64,000 bases of DNA. It comes from Alterisphingorhabdus sp038748365. GTDB taxonomy: Bacteria > Pseudomonadota > Alphaproteobacteria > Sphingomonadales > Sphingomonadaceae. The DNA is taken from the NCBI GenBank assembly GCA_038748365.1, contig JBCDIZ010000003.1:124001-188000 (forward strand), given 5' to 3'. Of this stretch, positions 51,508 to 59,856 are shown in pieces; positions within the stretch are counted from its first letter, which is position 1; every line of letters begins with the position of its first letter. A program made the translations under genes and the position numbers. The notes beneath the pieces were generated by a model. That model had not been told where the DNA came from, ran no database searches, and saw only the letters and a program-made list of their open reading frames with translations.

Positions 51508-51582
51508 TGGTTCCCCACCGTGGAATCGAACCACGATCTCGACATCCAAAATGTCGTGTCCTACCCGTTAGACGAGCGGGGA
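51508..51582 (-). tRNA. tRNA-Gln(TTG)
   Basis: A 75-base cloverleaf on the minus strand. The acceptor TCCCCGC pairs with GTGGGGA, CCA is encoded, and the anticodon stem CGACA/TGTCG holds loop TTTTGGA with anticodon TTG. The T-arm GTGGTTCGATTCCAC is normal. Last of four tRNAs read from right to left. Confidence 0.9.
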
Positions 51583-51583
51583 A

Positions 51584-51671
51584 TGGTGGGAAGGTGAGGA
51601 CTCGAACCTCTCCCCGGCAAAAGGATCAGGTTTACAGCCTGATTGCGGAATCCGATCCGCTTTACCTTCCC
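51584..51671 (-). tRNA. tRNA-Tyr(GTA)
   Basis: An 88-base class II tRNA. The acceptor GGGAAGG pairs with CCTTCCC, CCA is encoded, and the anticodon stem TCAGG/CCTGA holds loop CTGTAAA with anticodon GTA. A long variable arm precedes the T-loop TTCGAGT. One base separates it from the Gln gene and two bases from the Ser(GCT) gene. Confidence 0.92.
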
Positions 51672-51673
51672 GG

Positions 51674-51759
51674 CGGAATGTGGAGGACTCGAACCCCAAG
51701 CCTTGTTTGGCTCTCACTCCTTAGCAAGGAGGCCCAGCCCCATGGCTGGTTCACATTCC
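51674..51759 (-). tRNA. tRNA-Ser(GCT), CCA not encoded
   Basis: An 86-base class II tRNA. The acceptor GGAATGT pairs with ACATTCC and the discriminator is G, the serine identity base. The anticodon loop TTGCTAA gives GCT. The 3' end reads CCG, so CCA must be added. The D-arm (ACCA..TGGG around GCCATGGGGC) is unusual, and one T-stem pair is mismatched. Confidence 0.8.
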
Positions 51760-51771
51760 AAACGCAGATTT

Positions 51772-51858
51772 TGGCGGAGGGTAAAGGAATCGAACCTTTA
51801 GCTCTTTCAAGACTAGCCAAGTTTTCAAGACTTGTTTGCACCCTGTGCGCTACCCTCC
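51772..51858 (-). tRNA. tRNA-Ser(TGA)
   Basis: An 87-base class II tRNA. The acceptor GGAGGGT pairs with ACCCTCC, the discriminator is G and CCA is encoded. The anticodon stem CAAGT/ACTTG holds loop CTTGAAA, giving TGA. The variable arm is long and the T-arm AAAGG/CCTTT is perfect. The D-arm is short and lacks the usual AGTGGT stretch of tRNA-Ser. First gene of the array. Confidence 0.82.
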
Positions 51859-51941
51859 AAAACGAGGGCGCGTGTTACCCTCGCGTGTTACAGCGATTGA
51901 TAACTGGAGTAATAACTGACAGGTGCGTTAAACATGCTGGT

Positions 51942-51970
51942 CGATTAAGTTGCCAACGATCGATTGTCAA
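51942..51970 (-). promoter_or_regulatory. Promoter of the tRNA array
   Basis: On the minus strand TTGACA is followed after exactly 17 bases by TAATCG, about 85 bases ahead of the first tRNA. The -35 is a perfect match to the consensus and the -10 is weaker. Confidence 0.65.
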
Positions 51971-51973
51971 TAA

Positions 51974-51996
51974 CGACCTCGCTCTTGGTTAGGTCG
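51974..51996 (-). terminator. Hairpin after divK
   Basis: CGACCT / AGGTCG with an 11-base loop lies just past the divK stop. Only a short, interrupted T-run follows on the minus strand, so it is a weak terminator candidate. It sits directly upstream of the tRNA promoter. Confidence 0.35.
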
Positions 51997-52002
51997 CTAG
52001 CC

Positions 52003-52374
52003 CTAAACCAACCCGTTCACCGCCTCCATAAACGGCCCGATGCTCACCGGCTTCGAGATATAGCCCTCTGCCCCGGCGGCGCGGATGCGGGCTTCGTCGC
52101 CGGTGCCGGCATAGGCGGTGACGGCGAGGATGGGGATGGCGCGCAGGTCCTTGTCGGCCTTGATCTGCTCGATCAGTTCCAGCCCGCTGATATGCGGCAA
52201 TTGGATATCCATGATGATCAGGCCCGGAACAAATTCGCCTGCCTTCTCGACCACATCGCGGCCATCGGCGACCGGCTCCACCGCATAGCCATGGGCGCGC
52301 AGCACATCGCAGAATAATTTGCGATTCAGGTCATTATCCTCGACCACCAGCACCCTTTTTGCCACGTCGGCCAT
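52003..52374 (-). CDS. divK: DivK-like single-domain response regulator
   Basis: A 123-residue receiver domain with no output domain. Acidic pocket Glu12/Asp13, phospho-acceptor Asp56 in LIIMDIQLP, Thr in AVTAYAG and Lys in ISKPVS are all present. The sequence strongly resembles DivK of the alphaproteobacterial cell-cycle circuit, which modulates the PleC, DivJ and CckA kinases. GGAG lies upstream of ATG 52374. The frame continues much farther upstream only as an antisense artefact of the DUF3572 gene. The neighbouring divergent DUF3572 gene is a usual companion. Confidence 0.92.
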   Translation of the reverse strand: MADVAKRVLVVEDNDLNRKLFCDVLRAHGYAVEPVADGRDVVEKAGEFVPGLIIMDIQLPHISGLELIEQIKADKDLRAIPILAVTAYAGTGDEARIRAAGAEGYISKPVSIGPFMEAVNGLV

Positions 52375-52430
52375 CCTTTCTCCAAATACAGCCCTTGTCG
52401 CTGCCGCCTCGCACTGCCATTTAAGCAGAC

Positions 52431-52700
52431 ATGGTGCAACAACGCGATGACACAGACGCCGAAACACGGGCGCTTCAGGTGCTGGCCTGGGCGCTGGGTG
52501 ATGACAATCGGCGCGATCGGTTGTTGGCGATGACCGGCATGACGCCCGATGATCTGCGCGCCCGCGCCGGATCGCGCGAAGTGCTGGGTGCGGTGATGGG
52601 CTGGCTCGCCAACCATGAGCCGGATCTTTTGGCCGCGTCAGAGGATTTACAGATACGGCCGGAGCAACTGGCCGCCACTTATCAGGAGCTGAGCCGATGA
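52431..52700 (+). CDS. DUF3572 family protein
   Basis: An 89-residue small helical protein of DUF3572, widespread in alphaproteobacteria and often beside divK. Characteristic stretches are ETRALQVLAWALGDDNRRDRLLAMTGM and GAVMGWLANHEPDLLAASEDL. Function is unknown. The stop overlaps the HAD gene start (ATGA). Confidence 0.9.
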   Translation: MVQQRDDTDAETRALQVLAWALGDDNRRDRLLAMTGMTPDDLRARAGSREVLGAVMGWLANHEPDLLAASEDLQIRPEQLAATYQELSR

Positions 52701-53350
52701 GCAGGCCATTATTGATTACCGATTGCGACGAGGTGCTGCTGCATATGGTGGTGCCGTTTCGCCAATGGGTGGATGAGGAGCATGGCGTCACTTTTGACTT
52801 AAGTGGCGGCGATTTTTCGACCGCACTGACCGATCAGAAGACCGGCGATGTGCTGAAACCTGAGCAGATATGGGCTCTGCTCGGCGGCTTTTTTGACACC
52901 GAAATGCACCGGCAGACGCCGATTGACGGCGCGGTGGAAGGACTGGCGGCGATCAGCGAAGTCGCCGATATTGTCATTCTTACCAATTTGATGGACCATC
53001 GCCGCGACCATCGCGCCGAACAGCTGGCGAAATTCGGCATCGACTATCCGGTCTATACCAATCAGGGGCCAAAGGGCGGTGCGCTGAAAACCATTCTCGA
53101 TGAGCATCAGCCCGGATCAGCGCTGTTTATCGATGACCTGCCGCAGCATCATGATTCGGTCGGCGAAGTCGCGCCACATGTCTGGCGGCTGCATATGGTG
53201 GGCGAGCCGGAAGTCGCGCCGCATATTGATTGTGCCGAAACCAAAGGCCATGCGCATGTCCGCATCGACCTTTGGAGCGAGGCGCAGCACTGGATTATTG
53301 ACCGACTGACCAGCGGTGTTGATGCACCCGCTATTGCTAAAGCGGCCTGA
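52697..53350 (+). CDS. HAD superfamily hydrolase
   Basis: A 217-residue HAD-fold protein. Motif I is TDCDEVL (Asp9, Asp11), motif II lies in ILTNL, motif III is the Lys of QGPKGGAL and motif IV is FIDDLPQH. A helical cap lies between about residues 25 and 80. The substrate is unknown; small-molecule phosphatase activity is likely. It is coupled to DUF3572 and followed 22 bases later by ridA. Confidence 0.85.
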   Translation: MSRPLLITDCDEVLLHMVVPFRQWVDEEHGVTFDLSGGDFSTALTDQKTGDVLKPEQIWALLGGFFDTEMHRQTPIDGAVEGLAAISEVADIVILTNLMDHRRDHRAEQLAKFGIDYPVYTNQGPKGGALKTILDEHQPGSALFIDDLPQHHDSVGEVAPHVWRLHMVGEPEVAPHIDCAETKGHAHVRIDLWSEAQHWIIDRLTSGVDAPAIAKAA

Positions 53351-53372
53351 ACCTCAGAACAGAAAGACCCTT

Positions 53373-53837
53373 ATGACCGACATGATTGACGCGCGCCTTG
53401 CCGGACTTGGCATCACCCTGCCCACCCCCGCTGCACCGGTGGCGAGCTATAAGCCTGCCGTGTTGCACCATGGCATACTCACCATCTCGGGTCAGCTCCC
53501 TTTTATCGATGGCGAGCTGGCAACCGGCAAGCTGGGCGCGGATGTATCGCTGGAGCAGGGACAGGCCGCAGCGCGCGCATGCGGGATGATGATTTTGGCA
53601 CAGGCCAAGGCGGCGCTCGGTTCGCTCGACCGGGTGACACAGGTTGTCAAGCTGGGCGGTTTTGTCGCCAGCGTTCCCGATTTCCATGACCAGCCGAAGG
53701 TGGTCAATGGCGCTTCCGATCTGATGGAAGAAGTCTTTGGCGAATTTGGCCGCCATGCGCGCAGCGCTGTTGGCGTACCGGTGCTGCCGCTCAATGCGGC
53801 AGTCGAAGTCGATGCGATACTGGCGGTGAAGGACTAG
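53373..53837 (+). CDS. RidA family protein
   Basis: A 154-residue member of the RidA/YjgF/UK114 family, which hydrolyses reactive enamine/imine intermediates. It is of the longer type with an N-terminal extension (DMIDARLAGLGITLPTPAAPVASYKPAV). Core features are ILTISGQLPF, GQAAARACGMMILAQAKAALGSLDRV and the C-terminal AVEVDAILAV. The usual catalytic Arg of the NxRxAV motif is replaced by RSAVGVPVLPLNA, still with Arg near the pocket. ATG 53373 has AGAAAG upstream. Confidence 0.9.
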   Translation: MTDMIDARLAGLGITLPTPAAPVASYKPAVLHHGILTISGQLPFIDGELATGKLGADVSLEQGQAAARACGMMILAQAKAALGSLDRVTQVVKLGGFVASVPDFHDQPKVVNGASDLMEEVFGEFGRHARSAVGVPVLPLNAAVEVDAILAVKD

Positions 53838-53848
53838 CCTTAACCTCA

Positions 53849-55021
53849 ATGGCCCATGGCGACCCGACAACTCAGCAAGATGGCCCGGCGATAGCGGCGC
53901 GTATCGAAAAAGGCGTCAGCAAGATTGATACGGCTGAATGGGACGCGCTGAATGTGGCCAGCGGTGACAATCCGTTCACCAGCCACGCCTTTCTCTCGGC
54001 GCTGGAGGACTCGGGCAGCGTCGGCAGAGGCACGGGCTGGCAATCGGTGCCGATCACTATCCTCGATGATGATGGACGGTTGGTGGGCGCGATGCCCGCC
54101 TATCTCAAGGGCCATAGCCAGGGCGAATATGTGTTCGATCATAGCTGGGCCCATGCTTATGAAAATGCCGGTGGGCGCTATTATCCCAAGTTGCAGATTT
54201 CCGCGCCCTTTACCCCTGCGACCGGGCCGCGCCTGCTGGTGCTGGAGGAGCAATGGAAAGCACCACTGATCCTGGCCGCGCAGCAACTGGCGGAGCAAAA
54301 CAATCTGTCCTCGGCGCATGCGACCTTTCTGACCGAGAGCGACAGGCAGGGCTTTACCGATCTTGGCTGGCTGCTGCGCAGTGATACGCAGTTTCACTGG
54401 GCCAATCAGGGTTTTGACGATTTTGACGGCTTTCTCGCCACGCTCTCATCGCGCAAGCGCAAAACCATCCGCAAGGAACGGCGCACCGCGCAAAGCGATG
54501 TCGAGATTGTTCATGTCTCCGGCGATGATCTGACCGAGGCGCATTGGGATGCGTTCTGGGTCTTCTATCAGGATACGGGATCGCGCAAATATGGCATGCC
54601 CTATCTCACCCGCGAGGCTTTCAGCCTGTTTGGCGAGCGCATGGCCGAGCGGATCGTGCTGGTGCTGGCCTATCTCCACGGCGAGCCGGTAGCAGGGGCG
54701 CTCAACTTTGCCGGGCCGGATACGCTTTATGGCCGCTATTGGGGCTGTACCCGCGACATCAACTGCCTGCATTTTGAACTCTGCTATTATCAGGCGATCG
54801 ACATCGCCATCGCTCGCGGCCTCAGCCAAGTCGAGGCGGGCGCGCAAGGCGGCCACAAGCTGGCGCGCGGCTATGCCCCGGTGACGACATGGTCAGCGCA
54901 TTATATCCCTGACCTGGGTTTTCGCCGTGCCATCGCCGATTTCCTAGAGCGCGAGCGTGAAGCGGTGGCACATGATCAGGAATTTCTCGCCGAGATGACG
55001 CCGTTCAAAAAGGGTGGATAG
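53849..55021 (+). CDS. GNAT/FemAB-like N-acyltransferase (DUF482 family)
   Basis: A 390-residue protein of the peptidoglycan-biosynthesis/DUF482 group with a duplicated GNAT-like fold. Typical segments are NPFTSHAFLSALEDSGSV near residue 40, HSWAHAYENAGGRYYPKLQI near 93, the FLATLSSRKRKTIRKERR segment near 193 and NFAGPDTLYGRYWG near 288. The conserved VEAGAQGGHKLARGY lies near 330. The substrate is not known. It starts 12 bases after the ridA stop, so the four genes from DUF3572 onward probably form one operon, ended by the hairpin repeat. Confidence 0.87.
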   Translation: MAHGDPTTQQDGPAIAARIEKGVSKIDTAEWDALNVASGDNPFTSHAFLSALEDSGSVGRGTGWQSVPITILDDDGRLVGAMPAYLKGHSQGEYVFDHSWAHAYENAGGRYYPKLQISAPFTPATGPRLLVLEEQWKAPLILAAQQLAEQNNLSSAHATFLTESDRQGFTDLGWLLRSDTQFHWANQGFDDFDGFLATLSSRKRKTIRKERRTAQSDVEIVHVSGDDLTEAHWDAFWVFYQDTGSRKYGMPYLTREAFSLFGERMAERIVLVLAYLHGEPVAGALNFAGPDTLYGRYWGCTRDINCLHFELCYYQAIDIAIARGLSQVEAGAQGGHKLARGYAPVTTWSAHYIPDLGFRRAIADFLEREREAVAHDQEFLAEMTPFKKGG

Positions 55022-55076
55022 AAACTAGCATCCCATAAGCGCTGCGGCGGTATCGCAAGAATCCACGGGCAAATCT

Positions 55077-55150
55077 CCGTTCGTGTCGAGCGAAGTCGAG
55101 ACACTGCTCTCCACTTGCGCCGGCCTCTCGGCTTCGCTCGAGGCGAACGG
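55077..55150. repeat. Inverted repeat of the TCGAGCGAAGTCGAGAC family, copy 2
   Basis: Arms CCGTTCGTGTCGAGCGAAGT and CTTCGCTCGAGGCGAACGG are inverted relatives of each other and of the element at 7329-7394. It lies in the 233-base gap between the GNAT-like gene and the S9 peptidase and may end the upstream operon. Confidence 0.78.
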
Positions 55151-55254
55151 AAAGGTGCGACTTCCGAGATCAGAGAAACTGCGTTGCATGGCTTTCCTTG
55201 ACAGTATTTTACGTGCCTGCCACCGTACCCGCAAATTAGGACAGAGGAACCATC

Positions 55255-57357
55255 ATGGCATTACGATTTGTCGGATTTTGCACGCTTTTGCTGCTCGGTG
55301 CAACGCCACTAAGCGCGCAGGAAGAGAAAGCCGCGGCCCCGGCATCACCCACCGCCAATCCGCAACCCGATAGCCGCTTTACCGCCAGCGACCTGTTCAA
55401 TCTCGAAGTGGCGGTTGACCCGCAAATCAGCCCCGATGGTCGCCAGATCGCTTATATCCGCCGCGCCAATGATATTATGCGTGATGCGCCGCGTGGTACC
55501 ATCTGGCTGGTCGATGTCGCCAGCGGCAAGGAACGCCCGATTGCTGCCGGTGAAGCCAGCTATAGCAGCCCGCGCTGGTCGCGCGATGGCGGCAAGCTCG
55601 CCTATGTTTCAGCAGAAGCGGGCAGTGGTCCTGAAATCTATGTCCGCTGGATGGACAGCGGTGAGGCGGTGCGGGTCAGCACTCTGCCCTCTGCACCGCG
55701 CAGCTTGAGCTGGTCACCCGATGGATCGCAGATCGCCTTTACCATGCAGGTGCAGGGGGAAGGCCTGAAACTCGGCAAGCCCAAAACCAAAAAGCCCGAA
55801 GGCGCGAAATGGGCCAAGCCGCTCGAAATCTATGACCTGCTCACCTATCGCGCCGATGGTGCGGGCTATCTCAAGCCCGGCTTCACCAAGATTTTCACCG
55901 TCCCCGCCACTGGCGGCAGCGCGCGGCAACTGACCTTTGGCGACTATCATGACAATGGGCCGCTAAACTGGTCACCCGATGGCAACAGCATCTATTTCAG
56001 CGCCAATCGGCAACCGGGTTGGGAAAATGATCCGCTCGAAAGCGAGCTGTTCAAGCTGGATATCGCCAGCGGCGCGCTAAGCCAGTTGACCAGCCGCAAC
56101 GGCCCCGATGGATCGCCAACCTTGTCCCCCGATGGCAAGACACTGGCCTTTATCGGCTTTGATGATCAGGAACTGGGCTATCACAATGCCCAGCTCTATT
56201 TGATCGATGCCCAAGGCGGCACGCCACGATCGCTAACAGCCAATTTCGACCGCAGCATCGGTTCGGTGCAATGGAACGGTGATGGCCGTGCGCTTTATGC
56301 GCAATATGATGACCATGGCGAGACCAAAGTGGCGCGCATCAGCCGTGATGGTTCCCGCCGCGACCTCTTCACCGGGCTTTCCGGTGCCGCTTTTGACCGG
56401 CCTTATACCGGCGGCAGTTTCAGCGTCGCCAATAACGGCACCATCGCCTTTACCGGAGGCAGTGCAACACGTCCCGCCGATGTTATGGTCTATGCTGGCG
56501 GCAATAAGCGCCGTCTCACCAATCTTAACGCGACTATGGTGGCCACCAAGCGTCTTGGCGAGGTGCGCAAATTCACCACCACCTCATCGCATGATGGCCG
56601 CGAAATTGAAGCCTGGATCACTCTGCCGCCCGATTATGTTGAAGGGCAAAAAGTACCGATGATACTGGAAATCCATGGCGGGCCTTTTGCCGCCTACGGT
56701 CCGCATTTTGCCACCGATAACCAGCTTTATGCCGCCGCTGGCTATGCCGTGATCTCCGCCAATCCCCGCGGGTCGACCAGCTATGGTGCGGAATTCGCCA
56801 ATGAAATTCATCTCGCCTATCCCGGCAATGATTATGATGATCTGATCAGTATCGTGGATCAGGCAATCGCCGATGGCATTGTCGATCCCGACAGGCTGTT
56901 CGTCACTGGCGGTTCGGGTGGCGGTGTTTTAACCAGCTGGATTATCGGCAAGACGGATCGGTTCAAAGCCGCGGCAACACAGAAGCCGGTGATCAACTGG
57001 ACCAGTCAGGCGCTGACTGCTGATGGCGCGGCGTTTTTCACCCGCTATTGGTTCGGTGCCAATCCATGGGAAGAGCCGGAGAAATATTGGGCACGCTCGC
57101 CGCTATCGCTGATCGGCAATGTCACCACGCCGACATTGGTGGTGGTCGGCAGCGAGGATTATCGCACCCCGGTAAGCGAGGCGGAGCAATATTATACCGC
57201 ATTGCGGCTGAAAGGCGTGCCCACCGCCTTTGTCAAAGTGCCAGGCGCGAGCCATGGCGGCATTGCAGTGCGGCCATCGCAGAGCGGCGCCAAGGCCGCG
57301 GCGATATTGGCCTGGTTTGAAAAATATAAGGATGGCGCAGAACAGTCGGCAGACTGA
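55255..57357 (+). CDS. Secreted S9 family prolyl-oligopeptidase-like peptidase
   Basis: A 700-residue serine peptidase. A signal peptide covers residues 1-22 (LLLLGATPLSAQ). A WD40-like/PD40 beta-propeller spans about 40-420 with repeated SPDG words (ISPDGRQIAY, WSPDGSQIAF, LSPDGKTLAF). The alpha/beta-hydrolase domain holds the triad Ser554 (GGSGGG), Asp635 (GSEDYRTP) and His667 (GASHGG). The oxyanion segment EIHGGPFAAYGP is present. It belongs with the acylaminoacyl-peptidase/DPP group and probably acts in the periplasm on short peptides. GAGGAA precedes the start. Confidence 0.95.
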   Translation: MALRFVGFCTLLLLGATPLSAQEEKAAAPASPTANPQPDSRFTASDLFNLEVAVDPQISPDGRQIAYIRRANDIMRDAPRGTIWLVDVASGKERPIAAGEASYSSPRWSRDGGKLAYVSAEAGSGPEIYVRWMDSGEAVRVSTLPSAPRSLSWSPDGSQIAFTMQVQGEGLKLGKPKTKKPEGAKWAKPLEIYDLLTYRADGAGYLKPGFTKIFTVPATGGSARQLTFGDYHDNGPLNWSPDGNSIYFSANRQPGWENDPLESELFKLDIASGALSQLTSRNGPDGSPTLSPDGKTLAFIGFDDQELGYHNAQLYLIDAQGGTPRSLTANFDRSIGSVQWNGDGRALYAQYDDHGETKVARISRDGSRRDLFTGLSGAAFDRPYTGGSFSVANNGTIAFTGGSATRPADVMVYAGGNKRRLTNLNATMVATKRLGEVRKFTTTSSHDGREIEAWITLPPDYVEGQKVPMILEIHGGPFAAYGPHFATDNQLYAAAGYAVISANPRGSTSYGAEFANEIHLAYPGNDYDDLISIVDQAIADGIVDPDRLFVTGGSGGGVLTSWIIGKTDRFKAAATQKPVINWTSQALTADGAAFFTRYWFGANPWEEPEKYWARSPLSLIGNVTTPTLVVVGSEDYRTPVSEAEQYYTALRLKGVPTAFVKVPGASHGGIAVRPSQSGAKAAAILAWFEKYKDGAEQSAD

Positions 57358-57370
57358 TCAGGCCGAGGGT

Positions 57371-57667
57371 TCAGGCAGCGCGGCGTGTATGCTCGGCAAT
57401 CCATGCACGGGCTTCACGCTGAGCTTCGGCGATTTCACGCGCGGTCATTTCCTCGGCAATTTCCGCGCGGCAGGTGGCGCTTTCAACATGGCCTGAAACG
57501 GCGGCAAGGTTGAACCATTTATGCGCCTCGATCAGATCAATATCATTGCCTTCGCTGCCGGTGGAGAACGCCACACCCAGATCAAAATAGGCAGCCGGGT
57601 CACCGGTTGCGGCTTCCGCCAATTTGCTTTCGATCAGAAAACGTGCGCTCTTAATACTGTTAGCCAT
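57371..57667 (-). CDS. Small Sel1-like repeat protein
   Basis: A 98-residue helical protein. One clear Sel1/TPR-like unit is seen: AAYFDLGVAFSTGSEGNDIDLIEAHKWFNLAAVSGH, followed by a charged helix EIAEEMTAREIAEAQREARAW. Such solitary Sel1 proteins of about 100 residues are common in sphingomonads. They probably mediate protein contacts; the partner is unknown. It is convergent with the S9 peptidase gene. Confidence 0.82.
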   Translation of the reverse strand: MANSIKSARFLIESKLAEAATGDPAAYFDLGVAFSTGSEGNDIDLIEAHKWFNLAAVSGHVESATCRAEIAEEMTAREIAEAQREARAWIAEHTRRAA

Positions 57668-57825
57668 TGTCTGGCCCCCTTTGCTGTCCTTCTCAGTAAC
57701 GACAGGGGCAAGTTCGGCTTAACTGATAAAAATATGGTTAACGCGAAGGCGCATTTCGTTAACCGAGGGTCCAAATCGGTATATTTTACATTTTTTACAG
57801 CGCTTTCAGCATATTATCAGGCGAT

Positions 57826-58686
57826 TCAGGGCACTGTCAGTGGCCAGTTATCGATAAGCCGCGTCTTGCCCAGCCGTGCCGCAACCAGCAATCGTGCCGG
57901 GAAAGGGCCATTATCGATCTTTTCATCAGAAAGCTGTGCCAATGTGTCCGCATGGCGGATTTCGGCATAGTCAATCGGATCAAATCCGGCATCGGACAGC
58001 TTTTTTGTCAGAGCTTCTAGCACCTTAGCCATATCACAGCCGGCCTCTATAGTGGCAATCGCTTCGCGTATCGCATCGGGCAGCGTCGTAGCGCGCTGAC
58101 GCTCATCCGCAGTGAGATAGGCGTTGCGTGAAGACAGAGCGAGCCCGTCATCATCGCGCACTGTCGGCACCCCGATAATCTGCGGCACCATATCCAGATC
58201 ACGCACCATGCGGCGGATCACCGCGAGTTGCTGATAATCCTTTTCACCGAACAGCGCGATATCAGGACCTATCTGGTTCAGTAGCTTGCACACCACTGTC
58301 GCCACGCCATCAAAATGTCCGGGCCGCGACCCACCGCATAGCCCCATGCTGATATCCGGCACGCGGATGACTGTTTCAAAACCACCGGGATACATGGCCT
58401 CAGCTGTAGGCGCCCAAAGCAAATCGACGTCTGCCTCTTTAAGCAGGGCGCTATCTTCTGCGAGCTGGCGCGGATAGGCGTCGAGATCCTCATTCGGACC
58501 GAACTGCGTCGGGTTGACAAAAATCGATACTGCAACGCGATCCGCCTGTTGTTTGGCTGCCTCAACCAGCGTCATATGCCCGGCATGCAGTGCCCCCATG
58601 GTCGGCACCAGCGCCAGCAATGATCCATCCGCACGCAATTGGCCAAGTGTATTTTTTAGCGTCTCGCGGTCATGAACAGTTTGCAC
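57826..58686 (-). CDS. panC: Pantothenate synthetase
   Basis: A 286-residue enzyme that joins pantoate and beta-alanine using ATP. The nucleotidyl-transferase motifs are PTMGALHAGHMTLV (HxGH) near residues 29-42, FVNPTQFGPNED near 60, GEKDYQQL near 146 and the KMSKS-like LSSRNAYLT near 182. GTG 58686 is preferred because AAGGG precedes it and the protein then starts at the family's usual point; a TTG at 58722 adds 12 residues. panB is not in the window. Confidence 0.96.
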   Translation of the reverse strand: MQTVHDRETLKNTLGQLRADGSLLALVPTMGALHAGHMTLVEAAKQQADRVAVSIFVNPTQFGPNEDLDAYPRQLAEDSALLKEADVDLLWAPTAEAMYPGGFETVIRVPDISMGLCGGSRPGHFDGVATVVCKLLNQIGPDIALFGEKDYQQLAVIRRMVRDLDMVPQIIGVPTVRDDDGLALSSRNAYLTADERQRATTLPDAIREAIATIEAGCDMAKVLEALTKKLSDAGFDPIDYAEIRHADTLAQLSDEKIDNGPFPARLLVAARLGKTRLIDNWPLTVP

Positions 58687-58860
58687 CGGATTAGGCCCTT
58701 CTATATGTGCAGGCGCGAGCAAGCAGGACGCGCTTCGTGATAACTGGACTGCAGTAACAGTCCATCATCCAGCGCATATCGGCACTCTCGCCGGGGGGCA
58801 ATCCCAGGGAGATGATGGGCCTAAGATTATGGGCCGTAGAGAACAGGGATAGGGCCAGGG

Positions 58861-59682
58861 ATGACGGCAATGCAGGAAAAGGACGATGGCGGCACGCATC
58901 GCATTGTCTTTGCCAATGAAAAAGGCGGCACTGGCAAATCGACTACCGCCATACATATTGCCGTTGCGTTGGCCTATCGCGGCAAGAAAGTCGGTATTAT
59001 CGATCTCGACCCGCGCCAGCGCACGTGCTTCCGCTATATGGAAAACCGCACTGCGACGACCATCCGCCGCGGCATTTCGCTGCCCATGGTCCAGTTCAAG
59101 GTGTTCGAGCAGGACACTATTGCCCGGCTTGACCAGATGATCGCACAGGAAGAAAAGAGCCTCGACTTCCTGATCTTTGACACGCCGGGGCGCGATGACA
59201 AATTCGCCCGCTATGTCGCCACTTCAGCAGATACGCTGGTGACACCGCTGAATGACAGCTTTGTCGATTTCGATCTGATTGGACAGGTTGACCCCGACAC
59301 ATTCAAGGTGAAGCGTATAAGCTTTTATGCCGAGCTGATCTGGGACGCGCGCAAGGCCCGGGCCAAAAATGCAGGCAAACAGATGGACTGGGTGGTGCTG
59401 CGCAACCGCACCCAGCATATTGAGGCGCGCAATATGCGCCGCATTAACCGGGCGCTGCAGGAACTGTCGAAGCGCGTCGGCTTCCGTATCATTCCGGGGC
59501 TGAGCGAGCGCGTTATTTACCGCGAGCTCTTTCCCTCGGGTCTTACTCTGCTCGATAAAGGACATCTCGGCGATCTTGGCACCAGCCACATTGTCGCACG
59601 ACAGGAATTGCGCGAATTGCTTGGCGCACTCAATCTGCCCGGGTTAGAGAATACCGCGACAGCGCAGGCCAGCCTGTTCTAA
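58861..59682 (+). CDS. mipZ: Division-plane positioning ATPase MipZ
   Basis: A 273-residue ParA-superfamily ATPase that forms a bipolar gradient through ParB and blocks FtsZ assembly away from midcell. The deviant Walker A motif KGGTGKST is at 21-28 with the signature Lys21. DLDPRQRT, FDTPG, TPLNDSFVDFD, DWVVLRNR and RVIYRELFPSGLTLLD agree with MipZ rather than plasmid ParA. Either Met1 or Met4 could be the start. No parB lies nearby. It is divergent from panC. Confidence 0.95.
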   Translation: MTAMQEKDDGGTHRIVFANEKGGTGKSTTAIHIAVALAYRGKKVGIIDLDPRQRTCFRYMENRTATTIRRGISLPMVQFKVFEQDTIARLDQMIAQEEKSLDFLIFDTPGRDDKFARYVATSADTLVTPLNDSFVDFDLIGQVDPDTFKVKRISFYAELIWDARKARAKNAGKQMDWVVLRNRTQHIEARNMRRINRALQELSKRVGFRIIPGLSERVIYRELFPSGLTLLDKGHLGDLGTSHIVARQELRELLGALNLPGLENTATAQASLF

Positions 59683-59856
59683 CGCCGAAGCTGAACTCCT
59701 GGGGTCCATGCCGACTTCGAGATAGTGTATAGCTTTTACATTTCGCATTGCATTTGCATGGCACGTAGCAGTCACGGCTCTATACTCCGCGCCGAGAGGT
59801 ATTTGCGGCTCTCACACCATTTTTGAGATTCGTATATTTAAAAGAAAGGGTTATTC

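Noticed and set aside
51462..51992. 176-codon plus-strand frame over the tRNA array
   Set aside because: It reads through four tRNA genes on the opposite strand; the repeated HRGIEPRS-like words are T-arm translations.
51444..52002. Prophage or integrative element at the tRNA array
   Set aside because: No integrase, no duplicated tRNA 3' end and no phage genes on either side within the window.
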